Source: Gammaproteobacteria bacterium (lineage in GTDB: Bacteria > Pseudomonadota > Gammaproteobacteria > Pseudomonadales > Pseudomonadaceae). From it: a stretch of 46,752 bases of DNA. The translations under genes and the position numbers were made by a program. The stretch is taken from NCBI GenBank assembly GCA_018827205.1, contig JAHJXZ010000226.1, forward strand, positions 1 through 46,752, given 5' to 3'. The notes under the pieces were generated by a model. The model worked only from the letters and a program-made list of their open reading frames with translations, had not been told where the DNA came from and searched no databases. Each line of letters opens with the position of its first letter. Positions within the stretch are counted from its first letter, which is position 1. Positions 1 through 9,782 of this stretch are shown here, piece by piece.

Positions 1-24
1 ATTGGATACCGAGGGCTTTACTGC

Positions 25-243
25 ATGTCGAAAGAAGACAGCTTCGAAATGGAAGGCACTGTCGTCGACACCCTGCCCAACACCATGTTCCGTGTGGAGT
101 TGGAAAATGGGCACGTCGTTACTGCGCACATCTCCGGAAAGATGCGCAAAAATTACATCCGCATTCTGACTGGCGACAAAGTTCGCGTTGAACTTACGCC
201 TTATGACTTGAGCAAAGGTCGCATTACTTACCGCGCCCGTTAA
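25..243 (+). CDS. infA: Translation initiation factor IF-1
   Basis: IF-1 binds the ribosomal A site in the 30S initiation complex and works with IF-2 and IF-3 to select the initiator tRNA. The 72-residue product has the usual family length and is one S1/OB-fold domain, with the conserved start [13 protein letters not shown], the motif FRVELENGH and the C-terminal stretch [14 protein letters not shown] stretch about ten bases upstream can serve as ribosome binding site. It is the only gene between the window edge and clpA, which converges on it, and the two share a bidirectional terminator. In other Pseudomonas infA follows aat and ate, which would lie just left of this window. Identification is essentially certain. 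Confidence 0.98.
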
Positions 244-293
244 CAGGCCAGCGAAAACTCAGTTTTCCGGCATCTGTTACACCAAGCTCCAGT

Positions 294-322
294 AAAAACG
301 CCCGGCAATGCCGGGCGTTTTT
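294..322. terminator. Bidirectional intrinsic terminator, infA/clpA
   Basis: A perfect 9-bp GC-rich stem (298-306 with 310-318, loop AAT) is flanked by an A-run on the left (294-298) and a T-run on the right (318-322). It therefore reads as a rho-independent terminator on both strands, ending infA (plus) and clpA (minus), which converge here. Confidence 0.93.
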
Positions 323-343
323 CTGCGCGCAAGAAAACTACGC

Positions 344-2614
344 CTAGGCCATTTCTGCCGTGGTTTCAAAATCGAAGGTCAACTCACCACCTTCGAGATC
401 GATATGCACCACGCCACCATGCTCAGCCAGCTCGCCAAACAGGATCTCTTCGGCCAGTGGACGCTTGATCTTGTCCTGGATCAAACGCGCCATCGGCCGC
501 GCACCCATCTGCACGTCGTAACCGCTTTCAGCCAACCAGCTTCGCGCTGCATCACTGACCTCCAGCGTGACGCGCTTATCCTCAAGCTGCGCCTGCAGCT
601 CAGTGAGGAACTTATCGACAATGCTTTTGATCACTTCGTGGCTCAGACGGCCGAACTGGATAATGGTATCCAGGCGGTTGCGGAACTCCGGCGTGAAGCT
701 CTTCTTGATCACTTCCATAGCATCAGACGAGTGGTCCTGGTGCGTGAAGCCTATGGATGCCCGCGCCGCGGTTTCAGCACCGGCGTTGGTGGTCATGATC
801 ACGATCACGTTGCGGAAGTCTGCTTTGCGACCGTTGTTATCGGTCAGAGTACCGTGGTCCATGACCTGCAGAAGCAAGTTAAAGACTTCCGGGTGAGCCT
901 TCTCGATCTCATCAAGCAGCAGTACGCAATGCGGCGTTTTGGTGATCGCCTCGGTCAGCAGACCGCCTTGATCAAAGCCGACATAACCGGGTGGTGCGCC
1001 AATCAGGCGCGACACGGTATGGCGCTCCATGTACTCGGACATATCGAAGCGAATCAGCTCAACACCCAAGGCCTTTGCCAACTGGCGAGCGGCTTCGGTT
1101 TTGCCCACCCCAGTAGGGCCGGCGAAAAGGAAGGAGCCGACCGGCTTGTCGGGCGCTTTGAGCCCTGCGCGCGACAGCTTGATTGCGGTCGACAGCGAGT
1201 CAATCGCAGCGTCTTGACCAAACACAGTAAGCTTCAGGTCGCGCTCGAGGTTACGCAGCAACTCTTTGTCCGAACTGCTGACATGCTTCGGCGGAATACG
1301 GGCAATTTTCGCCACAATGTCTTCGACCTGCGCCACATCAATGCGCGTCAGACGTTTTTCGAGCGGCTGCAAGCGCTGATAAGCGCCTGCTTCATCGATT
1401 ACATCAATGGCCTTGTCCGGCATATGGCGGTCATTGATGTAGCGCGAAGCCAGCTCAGCAGCTGCACGTAGGGCCTCATCGCTGTATTCGATGCTGTGAT
1501 GCTGCTCGAAGCGGCCTTTCAGTCCACGTAGAATGCCAATGGTGTCTTCCACCGAGGGCTCGACCACGTCGACTTTCTGGAAGCGCCGAGCCAGAGCGCG
1601 GTCTTTTTCGAAGATGCCGCGGAACTCTTGGAAGGTAGTCGAGCCGATGCAACGAATCTCACCCGAAGACAGCATGGGTTTAAGCAGATTGGAGGCATCC
1701 ATCACCCCACCCGATGCCGCGCCGGCACCAATGATGGTATGGATTTCATCGATAAACAGAATGGCGTGAGGACGTTTCCGCAGCTCATTAAGCAGAGCTT
1801 TAAGACGCTTCTCGAAGTCGCCGCGGTATTTGGTTCCGGCCAGCAGCGCACCGAGGTCCAGCGAGTAGACCACGCTATCCGCCAGCAAATCAGGCACTTG
1901 ATTATCGACAATGCGCTTGGCCAGTCCTTCGGCGATAGCGGTTTTACCTACACCAGCTTCACCTACCAATAGCGGATTGTTCTTACGCCGACGCGCCAGA
2001 ATCTGCGCCACACGTTCGACTTCCGATTCGCGACCGACAAGCGGATCAATGCGACCCTGGCGGGCCAGTTCATTCAGGTTGCTGGCATAAGCGTCCAGAG
2101 GATTGCTCGAACTGGAGGACTCGCCGCCCTCGTCGTCCTGCATTTCCTGTTCGGTTTCCGAATGGCCGCCATGGCCCGGCACCTTGGAGATGCCGTGGGC
2201 AATAAAATTGACCACATCGATACGCGCAACGCTCTGCTGCTTGAGCAGAAATACTGCCTGACTTTCCTGCTCGCTGAAGATTGCCACAAGTACGTTGGCG
2301 CCGGTCACTTCACGCTTGCCGGAGCTCTGTACGTGGAACACCGCGCGCTGCAGAACGCGCTGAAAGCCCAGCGTAGGCTGCGTCTCGCGCTCTTCATCGT
2401 GCTGAGGGATCAGTGGTGTGGTGGAGTCGATAAACTCCTGCAGATCATGCCGCAGCTTGTCCAGATTGGCACCACAAGCGCGCAGTACACTTGCAGCGGC
2501 CTCGTTATCCAGGAGGGCCAGCAACAAGTGCTCAACCGTCATAAACTCATGACGTTTGGTACGAGCCTCCTTGAAAGCCAGATTGAGGGTGACTTCGAGC
2601 TCTCGATTTAACAT
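344..2614 (-). CDS. clpA: ATP-dependent Clp protease ATP-binding subunit ClpA
   Basis: ClpA is the hexameric AAA+ unfoldase that feeds substrates, including N-end rule substrates delivered by ClpS, into the ClpP peptidase. The 756-residue product matches the E. coli protein (758). It has the double Clp N-domain at about 1-145, an acidic/serine linker at about 150-170, and two AAA+ modules. The first Walker A is GEAGVGKT at 218-225, the second is GPTGVGKT near 500, and the Walker B segments read LFIDEIH and LLDEIEKAH. The start ATG at 2614 is preceded by a GAGGTGAAG ribosome binding site. It lies 29 bp downstream of clpS on the same strand, so the adaptor and unfoldase are probably co-transcribed. 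Confidence 0.98.
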   Translation of the reverse strand: MLNRELEVTLNLAFKEARTKRHEFMTVEHLLLALLDNEAAASVLRACGANLDKLRHDLQEFIDSTTPLIPQHDEERETQPTLGFQRVLQRAVFHVQSSGKREVTGANVLVAIFSEQESQAVFLLKQQSVARIDVVNFIAHGISKVPGHGGHSETEQEMQDDEGGESSSSSNPLDAYASNLNELARQGRIDPLVGRESEVERVAQILARRRKNNPLLVGEAGVGKTAIAEGLAKRIVDNQVPDLLADSVVYSLDLGALLAGTKYRGDFEKRLKALLNELRKRPHAILFIDEIHTIIGAGAASGGVMDASNLLKPMLSSGEIRCIGSTTFQEFRGIFEKDRALARRFQKVDVVEPSVEDTIGILRGLKGRFEQHHSIEYSDEALRAAAELASRYINDRHMPDKAIDVIDEAGAYQRLQPLEKRLTRIDVAQVEDIVAKIARIPPKHVSSSDKELLRNLERDLKLTVFGQDAAIDSLSTAIKLSRAGLKAPDKPVGSFLFAGPTGVGKTEAARQLAKALGVELIRFDMSEYMERHTVSRLIGAPPGYVGFDQGGLLTEAITKTPHCVLLLDEIEKAHPEVFNLLLQVMDHGTLTDNNGRKADFRNVIVIMTTNAGAETAARASIGFTHQDHSSDAMEVIKKSFTPEFRNRLDTIIQFGRLSHEVIKSIVDKFLTELQAQLEDKRVTLEVSDAARSWLAESGYDVQMGARPMARLIQDKIKRPLAEEILFGELAEHGGVVHIDLEGGELTFDFETTAEMA

Positions 2615-2643
2615 AGCTTCACCTCATGCCCAAGTGGCCGGCG

Positions 2644-3006
2644 TTAACCGTCCTTCTCTATTTCACAGAGTAGCGGATGCTGGCTCTCTCTCGCATATTG
2701 ATTCACCTGTGTTGCTTTGGTTTCAGCAATATCGCGGGTAAACACTCCACACACTGCCCGCCCCTCTGTATGGACGGTCAGCATGACTTTGGTCGCCATC
2801 TCTCGATTCAGGTTGAAAAACACCTCGAGAATTTCGACCACGAAATCCATGGGCGTGTAGTCGTCATTAAACAAAATCACTTTATACATAGGAGGCGCCT
2901 GCAGAGCGGGCTTGGATTCCTGAACGGCTAAGCCGAAGGAATCGTCCTCATGCTCTTCGGGGCGATCCTGATTGAATGTTAGTCGAATCTGGCTACGTGC
3001 ATGCAT
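2644..3006 (-). CDS. clpS: ATP-dependent Clp protease adaptor ClpS
   Basis: ClpS binds destabilising N-terminal residues (N-degrons) and docks on the ClpA N-domain to hand substrates to ClpAP. The 120-residue protein has the usual flexible N-terminal tail (about 1-38), then the folded core beginning [19 protein letters not shown], which contains the conserved NDD/TPM binding-pocket signature. The core goes on with [10 protein letters not shown] and ends [14 protein letters not shown], as in other Pseudomonas. The ribosome binding site at the 3006 start is weak. It sits upstream of clpA on the minus strand and is divergent from cspD, the standard Pseudomonas arrangement. Confidence 0.97.
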   Translation of the reverse strand: MHARSQIRLTFNQDRPEEHEDDSFGLAVQESKPALQAPPMYKVILFNDDYTPMDFVVEILEVFFNLNREMATKVMLTVHTEGRAVCGVFTRDIAETKATQVNQYARESQHPLLCEIEKDG

Positions 3007-3085
3007 GCGGAATAGCTTCGTTGATGGGCGAATAGTCTGTGCTAGACAGAGTTTGAACGGCTTCTCAGCCAGTTACAGCATTGCC

Positions 3086-3113
3086 TTGACTATCGGCAAA
3101 ACGGTGTTACAAA
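3086..3113 (+). promoter_or_regulatory. Candidate sigma-70 promoter of cspD
   Basis: TTGACT (3086-3091, 5 of 6 to consensus) is followed after 16 bp by TACAAA (3108-3113, 4 of 6). Transcription would begin near 3119-3121 and give a leader of about 115 nt before the cspD start codon, a length typical of cold-shock genes. This is a call by eye, without mapped start data. Confidence 0.5.
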
Positions 3114-3118
3114 CAATG

Positions 3119-3137
3119 AATACCCAGTGTGGGTATT
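3119..3137 (+). other. Perfect inverted repeat at predicted 5' end of cspD transcript
   Basis: AATACCC (3119-3125) and GGGTATT (3131-3137) form a perfect 7-bp stem with the 5-base loop AGTGT. It falls at the predicted start of the cspD mRNA, so it could be a 5' stabilising hairpin, or alternatively an operator for a dimeric regulator. Confidence 0.55.
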
Positions 3138-3234
3138 AAGGGGTTTCACAGCTTTGCGGGCTCACGTCAAGCAATGCGTGAAATTGAAGTGGATGATACT
3201 CCAGTGATGGAGTCCTTTGCAGAGGGATATCAGC

Positions 3235-3498
3235 ATGGTTAGCGGTAAGGTCAAGTGGTTCAACAACGCCAAAGGCTATGGGTTCATCCTGGCCGATGGT
3301 CGAGATGAGGACCTGTTCGCCCACTACTCGGCTATCCAGATGGACGGCTATAAAACGCTGAAGGCTGGCCAGCCGGTAAGCTTCGATATTATTCAAGGTC
3401 CAAAAGGACTCCACGCCGTAAACATCAGTGCGGCTACTGCCGCCAGTGAAGCGCCCGCCGCAGTCAAGCAACACCAGGGCTCAACGGTTGAAGTCTGA
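3235..3498 (+). CDS. cspD: Cold-shock domain protein CspD
   Basis: This is a small single-stranded nucleic acid binding protein. E. coli CspD is induced in stationary phase and inhibits replication. The 87-residue product starts MVSGKVKWFNNAKGYGF and carries both RNA-binding motifs, KGYGFI (RNP1) and DLFAHY (RNP2), within the first 70 residues, followed by an Ala/Gln-rich tail of about 20. I chose the ATG at 3235 because an AGAGGGA ribosome binding site lies just upstream and because cold-shock proteins begin at this position; an in-frame ATG at 3217 is possible but unlikely. It is divergent from clpS/clpA, the usual Pseudomonas context for cspD. Confidence 0.93.
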   Translation: MVSGKVKWFNNAKGYGFILADGRDEDLFAHYSAIQMDGYKTLKAGQPVSFDIIQGPKGLHAVNISAATAASEAPAAVKQHQGSTVEV

Positions 3499-3529
3499 TT
3501 AGAGTCACCTGGGCAGTTAATCGCCCACA

Positions 3530-3561
3530 AAAAAGGCCGGTCATATGACCGGCCTTTCTTT
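3530..3561. terminator. Bidirectional intrinsic terminator, cspD/icd
   Basis: The stem AAGGCCGGTCA (3533-3543) pairs with TGACCGGCCTT (3546-3556), with an A-run on the left and T-rich bases on the right. It serves the convergent cspD and icd genes. Confidence 0.92.
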
Positions 3562-3576
3562 AAGTAACTGATTTGC

Positions 3577-4833
3577 TTACATGTGCGAAATCAGTGCATC
3601 GCCGAATGCCGAGCAGGACAGCAGCTTGGCACCGTCCATCAGGCGCTCGAAGTCATAGGTCACAGTCTTGGCCGAGATAGCGCCGTTGGTGCCCCTGATG
3701 ATCAGATCAGCTGCTTCAGTCCAGCCCATGTGGCGCAGCATCATTTCCGCGGAGAGGATCAGTGAACCTGGGTTAACTTGGTCCTTACCTGCGTACTTCG
3801 GTGCCGTACCGTGGGTAGCCTCGAACATGGCAACGGTGTCGGACAGGTTGGCGCCCGGAGCGATACCGATACCGCCAACTTCAGCCGCCAAGGCGTCAGA
3901 CAGGTAGTCACCGTTGAGGTTTAGGGTAGCGATTACATCGTACTCTGCCGGACGCAGCAGGATTTGCTGCAGCATGGCGTCGGCGATGGCGTCTTTAACG
4001 ATGACATTCTTGCCGGTTTTCGGGTTCTTGAACTGCATCCAAGGACCGCCATCAAGCAAGGTTGCGCCGAATTCTTCGGCAGCAATTTCGTAGGCCCATT
4101 CTTTGAAGGCACCTTCGGTGAACTTCATGATGTTGCCTTTGTGCACGATGGTCAGCGAGTCGCGGTCGTTATCGACAACGTATTGCAGCGCTTTACGTGC
4201 CAAACGCTTGGTGCCTTCTTTGGAAACTGGCTTGACGCCGATGCCGCAGTCCTGATCAAAGCGAATCTTGGTTACACCCATTTCCTCTTTGAGGAACTTG
4301 ATGACCTTGGTTGCTTCCGGCGAGCCAGCTTTCCACTCGATACCGGCGTAAATGTCTTCCGAGTTCTCACGGAAGATGGTCATGTCGACGTCGCCTGGTT
4401 TTTTCACCGGACTTGGCACGCCTTCAAACCAGCGCACAGGGCGCAGGCAGACGTACAGATCGAGCTGCTGACGCAGGGCAACGTTGAGGGAGCGGATGCC
4501 GCCACCGACTGGAGTGGTCAGCGGGCCCTTGATGGAAACGACGTAATCTTTGACCGCATCAAGAGTTTCCTGAGGCAGCCAAGTGTCCTGATCGTAAACC
4601 TGAGTGGCTTTCTCGCCAGCGTACACTTCCATCCAGGATATCTTGCGCTCGCCGCCGTAGGCTTTCTGTACGGCAGCATCAACGACCTTGATCATGACTG
4701 GACTGATATCGATACCGATACCATCACCTTCGATAAAAGGGATGATTGGATTATTCGGTACGTTCAGGGATGTATCGGCATTGACGGTGATTTTGTCACC
4801 GGTGGCAGGCACCTGGATCTTTTGGTATCCCAT
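3577..4833 (-). CDS. icd: Isocitrate dehydrogenase, NADP-dependent, homodimeric
   Basis: This is the TCA-cycle enzyme that oxidatively decarboxylates isocitrate to 2-oxoglutarate with NADP. The 418-residue product has the length of the E. coli Icd type (416). Visible features are the N-terminal [10 protein letters not shown], the substrate loop [20 protein letters not shown] with the regulatory serine of the E. coli enzyme, the [10 protein letters not shown]-like segment [11 protein letters not shown], and the cofactor segment [18 protein letters not shown]. The start ATG at 4833 has a GGAGT ribosome binding site. It is divergent from the unrelated monomeric enzyme idh, so this organism keeps both isozymes side by side. 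Phosphorylation by AceK is expected from the family, but aceK is not in the window. Confidence 0.97.
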   Translation of the reverse strand: MGYQKIQVPATGDKITVNADTSLNVPNNPIIPFIEGDGIGIDISPVMIKVVDAAVQKAYGGERKISWMEVYAGEKATQVYDQDTWLPQETLDAVKDYVVSIKGPLTTPVGGGIRSLNVALRQQLDLYVCLRPVRWFEGVPSPVKKPGDVDMTIFRENSEDIYAGIEWKAGSPEATKVIKFLKEEMGVTKIRFDQDCGIGVKPVSKEGTKRLARKALQYVVDNDRDSLTIVHKGNIMKFTEGAFKEWAYEIAAEEFGATLLDGGPWMQFKNPKTGKNVIVKDAIADAMLQQILLRPAEYDVIATLNLNGDYLSDALAAEVGGIGIAPGANLSDTVAMFEATHGTAPKYAGKDQVNPGSLILSAEMMLRHMGWTEAADLIIRGTNGAISAKTVTYDFERLMDGAKLLSCSAFGDALISHM

Positions 4834-5194
4834 GCTGGACTCCGTCTTGTGGTTAAACAGTCAGATCGCCCCAGAGTAACCCACTTGAATCGGGCGAAAC
4901 CATATGTTCATTGGTCTTATGCGCCAAGGCATTCTGCGACGCGCTAGCGCAGTGGTATACTTCACGAATGACTAACAGGTCATAAGGCGCGGATCGTTCA
5001 AACACGTTGTCCGCCTCTTGAAACCGTCGAACTGCTACAGCGATTCAACGGCTCGAAACGCTCAACACTCTACTGGTGCATCCAACATCACCGCGGCAAG
5101 ACCTCGACTTCTGGCTCGTTAGTATGAGCCTCAGCGCTTACCTGTGCATGTCGAGTGCCTGTGCACGCTCAGCAAAGAAGAGAGTTAACTCAGA
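4834..5194. other. icd-idh divergent intergenic region
   Basis: These 361 bp separate two divergent isocitrate dehydrogenase genes and must hold both promoters. I see a perfect 10-bp palindrome GCGCTAGCGC at 4941-4950, and six bases later TATACT (4956-4961), a good minus-10 hexamer for the idh direction but without a convincing minus-35. If it is used, the idh leader would be about 230 nt. No convincing gene or tRNA is visible. Confidence 0.6.
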
Positions 5195-7420
5195 ATGTCC
5201 ACCCCCTCGAAGATCATTTATACCTTCACCGACGAAGCCCCAGCCCTTGCGACCTATTCGCTTCTGCCTATTGTAGAAGCCTTCGCAGCCTCTGCTGAGA
5301 TTGCCGTCGAAACGCGCGACATCTCTCTAGCAGCGCGCATCCTTGCAAGCTTTGCCGACCAGTTGGATGCCGACAAGCAGATCGCCGACGACCTCGCCAA
5401 ACTGGCCGTGCTGGCCACTTCGCCAGACGCCAATATCATCAAATTGCCGAACATTAGCGCCTCGGTGCCGCAGCTCAAAGGCGCAATCGCCGAGCTGCAG
5501 GCCCAGGGCTACAACATCCCGAACTTCCCGGAAGACCCGCAAACTGACGCCGAAAAAGAAGCCAGCGCCCGCTACAGCAAGGTGCTTGGCAGTGCGGTCA
5601 ATCCGGTGCTGCGTGAAGGTAACTCCGACCGCCGCGCGCCTGCCGCAGTCAAAGCCTTCGTACGTAAGCACCCGCACTCCATGGGCAAATGGAGCATGAC
5701 ATCGCAGTCCCACGCCGATTACATGCGTGGCGGCGATTTCTTCTCCAGCGAGCAATCGATCACCATGGCCAAGGCCGGTGACGTGCGCATTGAGTTCGTC
5801 GGCAAGGACGGCAAGGTCGAAGTCAAGAAGCAGCTCACGCTGAAGGAAGGCGAAGTCTTCGACAGCATGTTTATGAGCTGCCGCAAGCTGCGCGATTTCT
5901 TCGAGCGCACCCTGCAGGACTGCAAGGAAAACGGTGTGATGTGGTCCCTGCACGTCAAGGCGACCATGATGAAGGTCTCCCATCCGATCGTGTTCGGCCA
6001 TGCTGTCAGCGTGTACTACAAGGACGTGTTCGATAAATACGGCAAGCTGTTTGAAGAACTGGGCGTCAACCCGAACAACGGCATCAGCAGCGTCTACGAC
6101 AAGATCAAGTCCCTGCCCGCGTCGCAGCAAGAAGAAATCCTCGATGACATCCATGCCTGCTACAGCCACCGCCCGGAAATGGCCATGGTTGACTCGGTCA
6201 AGGGCATTACCAACCTGCATATCCCCAGCGACGTGATCGTCGACGCCTCGATGCCTGCGATGATTCGCAGCTCCGGGCAAATGTGGGGCAAGGACGGCAA
6301 GCTCAAAGACACCAAAGCGGTGATGCCGGAAAGCACCTACGCCCGTATCTACCAGGAAATGATCAATTTCTGCAAAACCAACGGCGCCTTTAACCCAACC
6401 ACCATGGGTAGCGTGCCGAACGTTGGCCTGATGGCGCAGAAAGCCGAAGAGTACGGTTCCCACGACAAAACCTTCGAAATGAGCGCCGATGGCAGCATGC
6501 GCGTGGTACTGGCCGACGGCACGGTACTAATGCAGCACGAAGTTGAGGCCGGTGACATCTGGCGCGCGTGCCAGACCAAAGATGCGCCGATCCGTGACTG
6601 GGTCAAACTGGCTGTAACCCGTGCTCGCCAGTCCAATACCCCGGCAATTTTCTGGCTGGACCCGGAACGAGCCCACGACCGCGAACTGCAGAAAAAGGTC
6701 GAAGCCTACCTGCAGGAACACGATCTGACCGGCCTGGACATCCGTGTAATGGACTACAACCAGGCCATTCGCGTGAGCATGGAACGTTTGATTCGTGGTC
6801 AGGACACCATTTCGGTGACCGGCAACGTACTGCGCGACTACCTGACCGACCTGTTCCCGATCATGGAGCTGGGCACCTCGGCCAAGATGCTCTCCATCGT
6901 GCCGTTGATGGCCGGCGGTGGCATGTATGAAACCGGCGCTGGCGGCTCGGCACCCAAGCATGTGCAGCAACTGATCGAAGAAAACCACCTGCGCTGGGAT
7001 TCGCTCGGTGAATTCCTGGCCCTGGCGGTTTCCCTGGAAGAAACCGGGATCAAGACCAACAACCCTAAAGCCAAACTGCTGGGCAAGACCCTCGATGCGG
7101 CTACCGGTAAGTTGCTGGACAATAACAAGTCGCCATCGCGCAAGACCGGCGAGCTGGACAACCGTGGCAGCCATTTCTACCTGGCGCTGTACTGGGCTCA
7201 GGAACTGGCCGCACAAAACGATGATGCCGAGCTGAAAGCGCAGTTCGCGCCACTGGCCAAAACCCTTAGCGAGAATGAAGTAACCATCGTTGCCGAACTC
7301 AGCGCCGTGCAGGGCAAGCCCGTGGACATCGGTGGCTACTACCGCTCCAACCCGCAACTGACCAGCCAGGTCATGCGCCCGAGTGCGACCTTCAACGCCG
7401 CGCTCGCCGCTCTGAACTAA
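5195..7420 (+). CDS. idh: Isocitrate dehydrogenase, NADP-dependent, monomeric
   Basis: This is the large monomeric NADP isocitrate dehydrogenase, which catalyses the same reaction as icd but belongs to a separate family (Azotobacter/Corynebacterium type). The 741-residue product has the expected length. The N-terminal half includes the segment REGNSDRR, part of the substrate site, and [10 protein letters not shown]. The C-terminal part holds [10 protein letters not shown] and [17 protein letters not shown]. The start ATG at 5195 has a purine-rich GAAGAGAG stretch upstream. It is divergent from icd. Carrying both enzymes is normal in Pseudomonas, where the ratio of the two influences flux between the TCA cycle and the glyoxylate shunt; aceA is also in this window. 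Confidence 0.97.
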   Translation: MSTPSKIIYTFTDEAPALATYSLLPIVEAFAASAEIAVETRDISLAARILASFADQLDADKQIADDLAKLAVLATSPDANIIKLPNISASVPQLKGAIAELQAQGYNIPNFPEDPQTDAEKEASARYSKVLGSAVNPVLREGNSDRRAPAAVKAFVRKHPHSMGKWSMTSQSHADYMRGGDFFSSEQSITMAKAGDVRIEFVGKDGKVEVKKQLTLKEGEVFDSMFMSCRKLRDFFERTLQDCKENGVMWSLHVKATMMKVSHPIVFGHAVSVYYKDVFDKYGKLFEELGVNPNNGISSVYDKIKSLPASQQEEILDDIHACYSHRPEMAMVDSVKGITNLHIPSDVIVDASMPAMIRSSGQMWGKDGKLKDTKAVMPESTYARIYQEMINFCKTNGAFNPTTMGSVPNVGLMAQKAEEYGSHDKTFEMSADGSMRVVLADGTVLMQHEVEAGDIWRACQTKDAPIRDWVKLAVTRARQSNTPAIFWLDPERAHDRELQKKVEAYLQEHDLTGLDIRVMDYNQAIRVSMERLIRGQDTISVTGNVLRDYLTDLFPIMELGTSAKMLSIVPLMAGGGMYETGAGGSAPKHVQQLIEENHLRWDSLGEFLALAVSLEETGIKTNNPKAKLLGKTLDAATGKLLDNNKSPSRKTGELDNRGSHFYLALYWAQELAAQNDDAELKAQFAPLAKTLSENEVTIVAELSAVQGKPVDIGGYYRSNPQLTSQVMRPSATFNAALAALN

Positions 7421-7455
7421 GGCGTAACGCCAGCGTCCACAGCGCTGCAACACCG

Positions 7456-7484
7456 CAAACCCCGGCCCAGTGCCGGGGTTTGTG
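7456..7484 (+). terminator. Stem-loop downstream of idh
   Basis: CAAACCCCGGC (7456-7466) pairs perfectly with GCCGGGGTTTG (7472-7482). The T-tract is short and lies partly in the stem, so this is a probable rather than a textbook intrinsic terminator of idh. Confidence 0.7.
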
Positions 7485-7543
7485 CATTCAGGGCCGAGAG
7501 AATCAGGATAAGATCGCCTTTTCTCATAACAGGTAGCACGTTC

Positions 7544-7984
7544 ATGCAGTGGCAGCCGCACATCACCGTGGCCACGGTCATCGAAGACCAGGGCCGTTTT
7601 CTGCTGGTCGAAGAAATGGCCGAAGGCCGCGCCGTGTTCAACCAGCCTGCCGGCCACCTGGAAGCCAACGAAAGTCTGCTGCAGGCCGCACTGCGCGAAA
7701 CCCTCGAGGAAACCGGCTGGGATGTCGAGCTGACAGGCGTCACCGGCATTTATCTCTACACCGCACCGAGCAACGGCATCACCTACCAGCGCGTGTGCTT
7801 TGCCGCCAAACCACTGCAGCAGCGGCCCAATCACCCTTTGGATGATGGCATTATCGGCCCGCGCTGGCTGAGCCGTGACGAGCTGGCAGCGCAACCCGAG
7901 CGCTGGCGCAGCGAATTGGTATTGCGCTGCATTGATGACTACCTGAACGGCCAGTGTTTTCCCCTGAGCTTGATCCGCGATTAA
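7544..7984 (+). CDS. nudJ: Nudix hydrolase, NudJ-like
   Basis: The 146-residue protein is a single Nudix domain with a complete Nudix box: Gly37, Glu43, the RETLEETGW segment at 51-59 and its catalytic glutamates. The opening QPHITVATVIE and the NQPAGHLEANESL segment resemble E. coli NudJ (YmfB), which hydrolyses thiamine pyrophosphate precursors and nucleoside tri/diphosphates. It lies just upstream of mnmA in the same direction, as PA2625 does in PAO1, with a 60-bp gap. The exact substrate cannot be read from sequence. The family call is certain, the NudJ subgroup likely. Confidence 0.85.
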   Translation: MQWQPHITVATVIEDQGRFLLVEEMAEGRAVFNQPAGHLEANESLLQAALRETLEETGWDVELTGVTGIYLYTAPSNGITYQRVCFAAKPLQQRPNHPLDDGIIGPRWLSRDELAAQPERWRSELVLRCIDDYLNGQCFPLSLIRD

Positions 7985-8044
7985 CGGCCACACCTCTGCG
8001 CCTGCTAGAATCGCCCTCTTTTTAAGCCCGTGCCCAGTATCCCC

Positions 8045-9163
8045 ATGTCAGATCCAACTACTCAGCGCGTAATCGTCGGCATGTCCGGCGGTGTCGACTC
8101 CTCCGTTTCCGCCCTGCTCCTACTTGAGCAGGGGTATCAGGTCGAAGGCCTGTTTATGAAGAACTGGGACGAGGACGACGGCACCGAATATTGCACCGCC
8201 ATGGATGACCTGGCTGACGCTCAGGCCGTGTGCGACAAGATCGGCATCAAACTGCACACCGCCAACTTCGCCGCCGAATACTGGGACAACGTGTTCGAGC
8301 ACTTCCTCGCCGAATACAAGGCTGGGCGTACGCCGAACCCGGACATCCTATGCAACCGCGAGATCAAGTTCAAAGCCTTCCTCGACTACGCCCTAATGCT
8401 CGGTGCCGACCTGATCGCCACCGGCCACTACGTGCGCCGCCGCGATATCGACGGGCGTACCGAATTGCTCAAGGGCCTCGATCCGAACAAGGATCAGAGC
8501 TACTTCCTGCATGCAGTGGGCGGCGAACAGATTGCCAAAACCCTGTTCCCGGTCGGCGAGCTGGAAAAGCCGGCAGTGCGCGCCATCGCCGAAAAATACG
8601 CGCTGGCCACAGCAAAGAAGAAAGACTCTACCGGGATCTGTTTTATCGGCGAGCGGCGCTTCAGCGACTTCCTCAAGCAGTACCTGCCGGCCCAGCCGGG
8701 CAATATCGAAACCACCGAAGGCGAAGTCATCGGTCGTCACCACGGCCTGATGTACCACACCATTGGCCAGCGCCAGGGGCTGGGCATCGGCGGATTGAGA
8801 GATGCCAGCGATGAGCCTTGGTACGTCCTGCATAAGGGCCTGACCCGCAATGTATTGATTGTTGGGCAAGGTAATGAGCATCCCTGGCTGTTCAGCCGCG
8901 CCCTGCTCGCCTCGGAGATTTACTGGGTCAACCCGGTCGACCTGAGCACGCCGCGTAAGCTGACCGCCAAGGTTCGCTATCGCCAGAGCGATCAGGCCTG
9001 CACGCTGGAGAAGACTGCCAGTGGCTACCGCGCCGTATTCAATGAACCGCAGCGCGCAGTGACCCCAGGGCAATCGGTGGTGTTCTACGACGGTGAAATC
9101 TGCCTGGGTGGCGGTGTGATTGAAACCGCCGAGCCCTGGACTGCGCGGGAGCTACAGCCGTGA
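8045..9163 (+). CDS. mnmA: tRNA-specific 2-thiouridylase MnmA
   Basis: MnmA adenylates and thiolates U34 of tRNA(Lys), tRNA(Glu) and tRNA(Gln), taking sulfur from the IscS/Tus relay. The PP-loop SGGVDSS lies at residues 14-20. The first catalytic cysteine is in [12 protein letters not shown] (Cys103) and the second in [11 protein letters not shown] near residue 200. The rest covers the adapter and C-terminal beta-barrel domains. The length of 372 residues is normal. I took ATG 8045 because the homologous region starts a few residues before RVIVGMSGG; a GTG at 8030 is in frame and gives five more residues. The last bases overlap the hflD start by 4 bp (GTGA), which suggests translational coupling. 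Confidence 0.96.
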   Translation: MSDPTTQRVIVGMSGGVDSSVSALLLLEQGYQVEGLFMKNWDEDDGTEYCTAMDDLADAQAVCDKIGIKLHTANFAAEYWDNVFEHFLAEYKAGRTPNPDILCNREIKFKAFLDYALMLGADLIATGHYVRRRDIDGRTELLKGLDPNKDQSYFLHAVGGEQIAKTLFPVGELEKPAVRAIAEKYALATAKKKDSTGICFIGERRFSDFLKQYLPAQPGNIETTEGEVIGRHHGLMYHTIGQRQGLGIGGLRDASDEPWYVLHKGLTRNVLIVGQGNEHPWLFSRALLASEIYWVNPVDLSTPRKLTAKVRYRQSDQACTLEKTASGYRAVFNEPQRAVTPGQSVVFYDGEICLGGGVIETAEPWTARELQP

Positions 9164-9780
9164 ATCCAATCCGCGAGCAACTGATCGCCCTCGGTGCGGT
9201 ATTTGAATCGGCAGTGCTGGTCGACAAACTGGCACGTACCGGCCAGGTCGGCGAGCCAGCCGTGGCCTGCATGATCAACAGCCTGCTGGTGCGCGACCCT
9301 AAGGACACACTGGATGTTTACGGCGGCGATGACCTCAACCTGCGCGACGGCTACCGTGCCCTGGTCAGCGCCCTAGAACGCGACCCTGCCAGCTTGCAGC
9401 GTGATCCGCTGCGTTATGCCCTGGCCCTACTGGCGTTGGAACGTCAGCTGGACAAGCGCGGCGACATGCTGCAAGTCATGGGCAGTCGCCTCGATCAGGT
9501 GCAGCAACAGGTCGAGCACTTCGGCCCAACCCATGAAAACGTGATATCCAACTGCGCCAGCCTGTACCAAGACACCATCAGCACCTTCCGCCAGCGCATT
9601 CAGGTGCAAGGCGACATGCGTCACCTGCAGCAGACCAACAATGCTGCGAAGATTCGTGCGCTGCTGCTCACCGGCATTCGCTCCGCGCGCTTGTGGCGGC
9701 AACTGGGCGGCCATCGCTGGCAGATGGTGTTCAGCCGCAGCAAGTTGCTCAAGGAACTCTACCCGCTGCTGCGCACGTGA
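9160..9780 (+). CDS. hflD: High-frequency lysogenisation protein HflD homolog
   Basis: The 206-residue, mostly helical protein matches the HflD family in length and position. E. coli HflD is a peripheral membrane protein that binds lambda CII and blocks its DNA binding; its ordinary cellular role is unclear. Recognisable parts are [19 protein letters not shown] near the N-terminus, DVYGG and [16 protein letters not shown] near the C-terminus. It starts with GTG overlapping the mnmA stop codon. The mnmA-hflD pair is widely conserved in gamma-proteobacteria and is usually followed by purB, here after one interposed transporter gene. Confidence 0.93.
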   Translation: MNPIREQLIALGAVFESAVLVDKLARTGQVGEPAVACMINSLLVRDPKDTLDVYGGDDLNLRDGYRALVSALERDPASLQRDPLRYALALLALERQLDKRGDMLQVMGSRLDQVQQQVEHFGPTHENVISNCASLYQDTISTFRQRIQVQGDMRHLQQTNNAAKIRALLLTGIRSARLWRQLGGHRWQMVFSRSKLLKELYPLLRT

Positions 9781-9782
9781 AC

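Noticed and set aside
244-343. Possible tRNA between infA and clpA
   Set aside because: In some Pseudomonas a tRNA-Ser lies near infA, but the 100 bp here contain only the terminator and no cloverleaf.
308-1471. 387-codon plus-strand open frame antisense to clpA
   Set aside because: Lies opposite conserved ClpA sequence and starts within a terminator hairpin.
5076-5276. 66-codon frame upstream of and overlapping idh
   Set aside because: Overlaps the start of idh in another frame and has no family or ribosome binding site.
6527-7993. 488-codon open frame antisense to idh and the Nudix gene
   Set aside because: It spans two certain genes on the other strand and has no family features.
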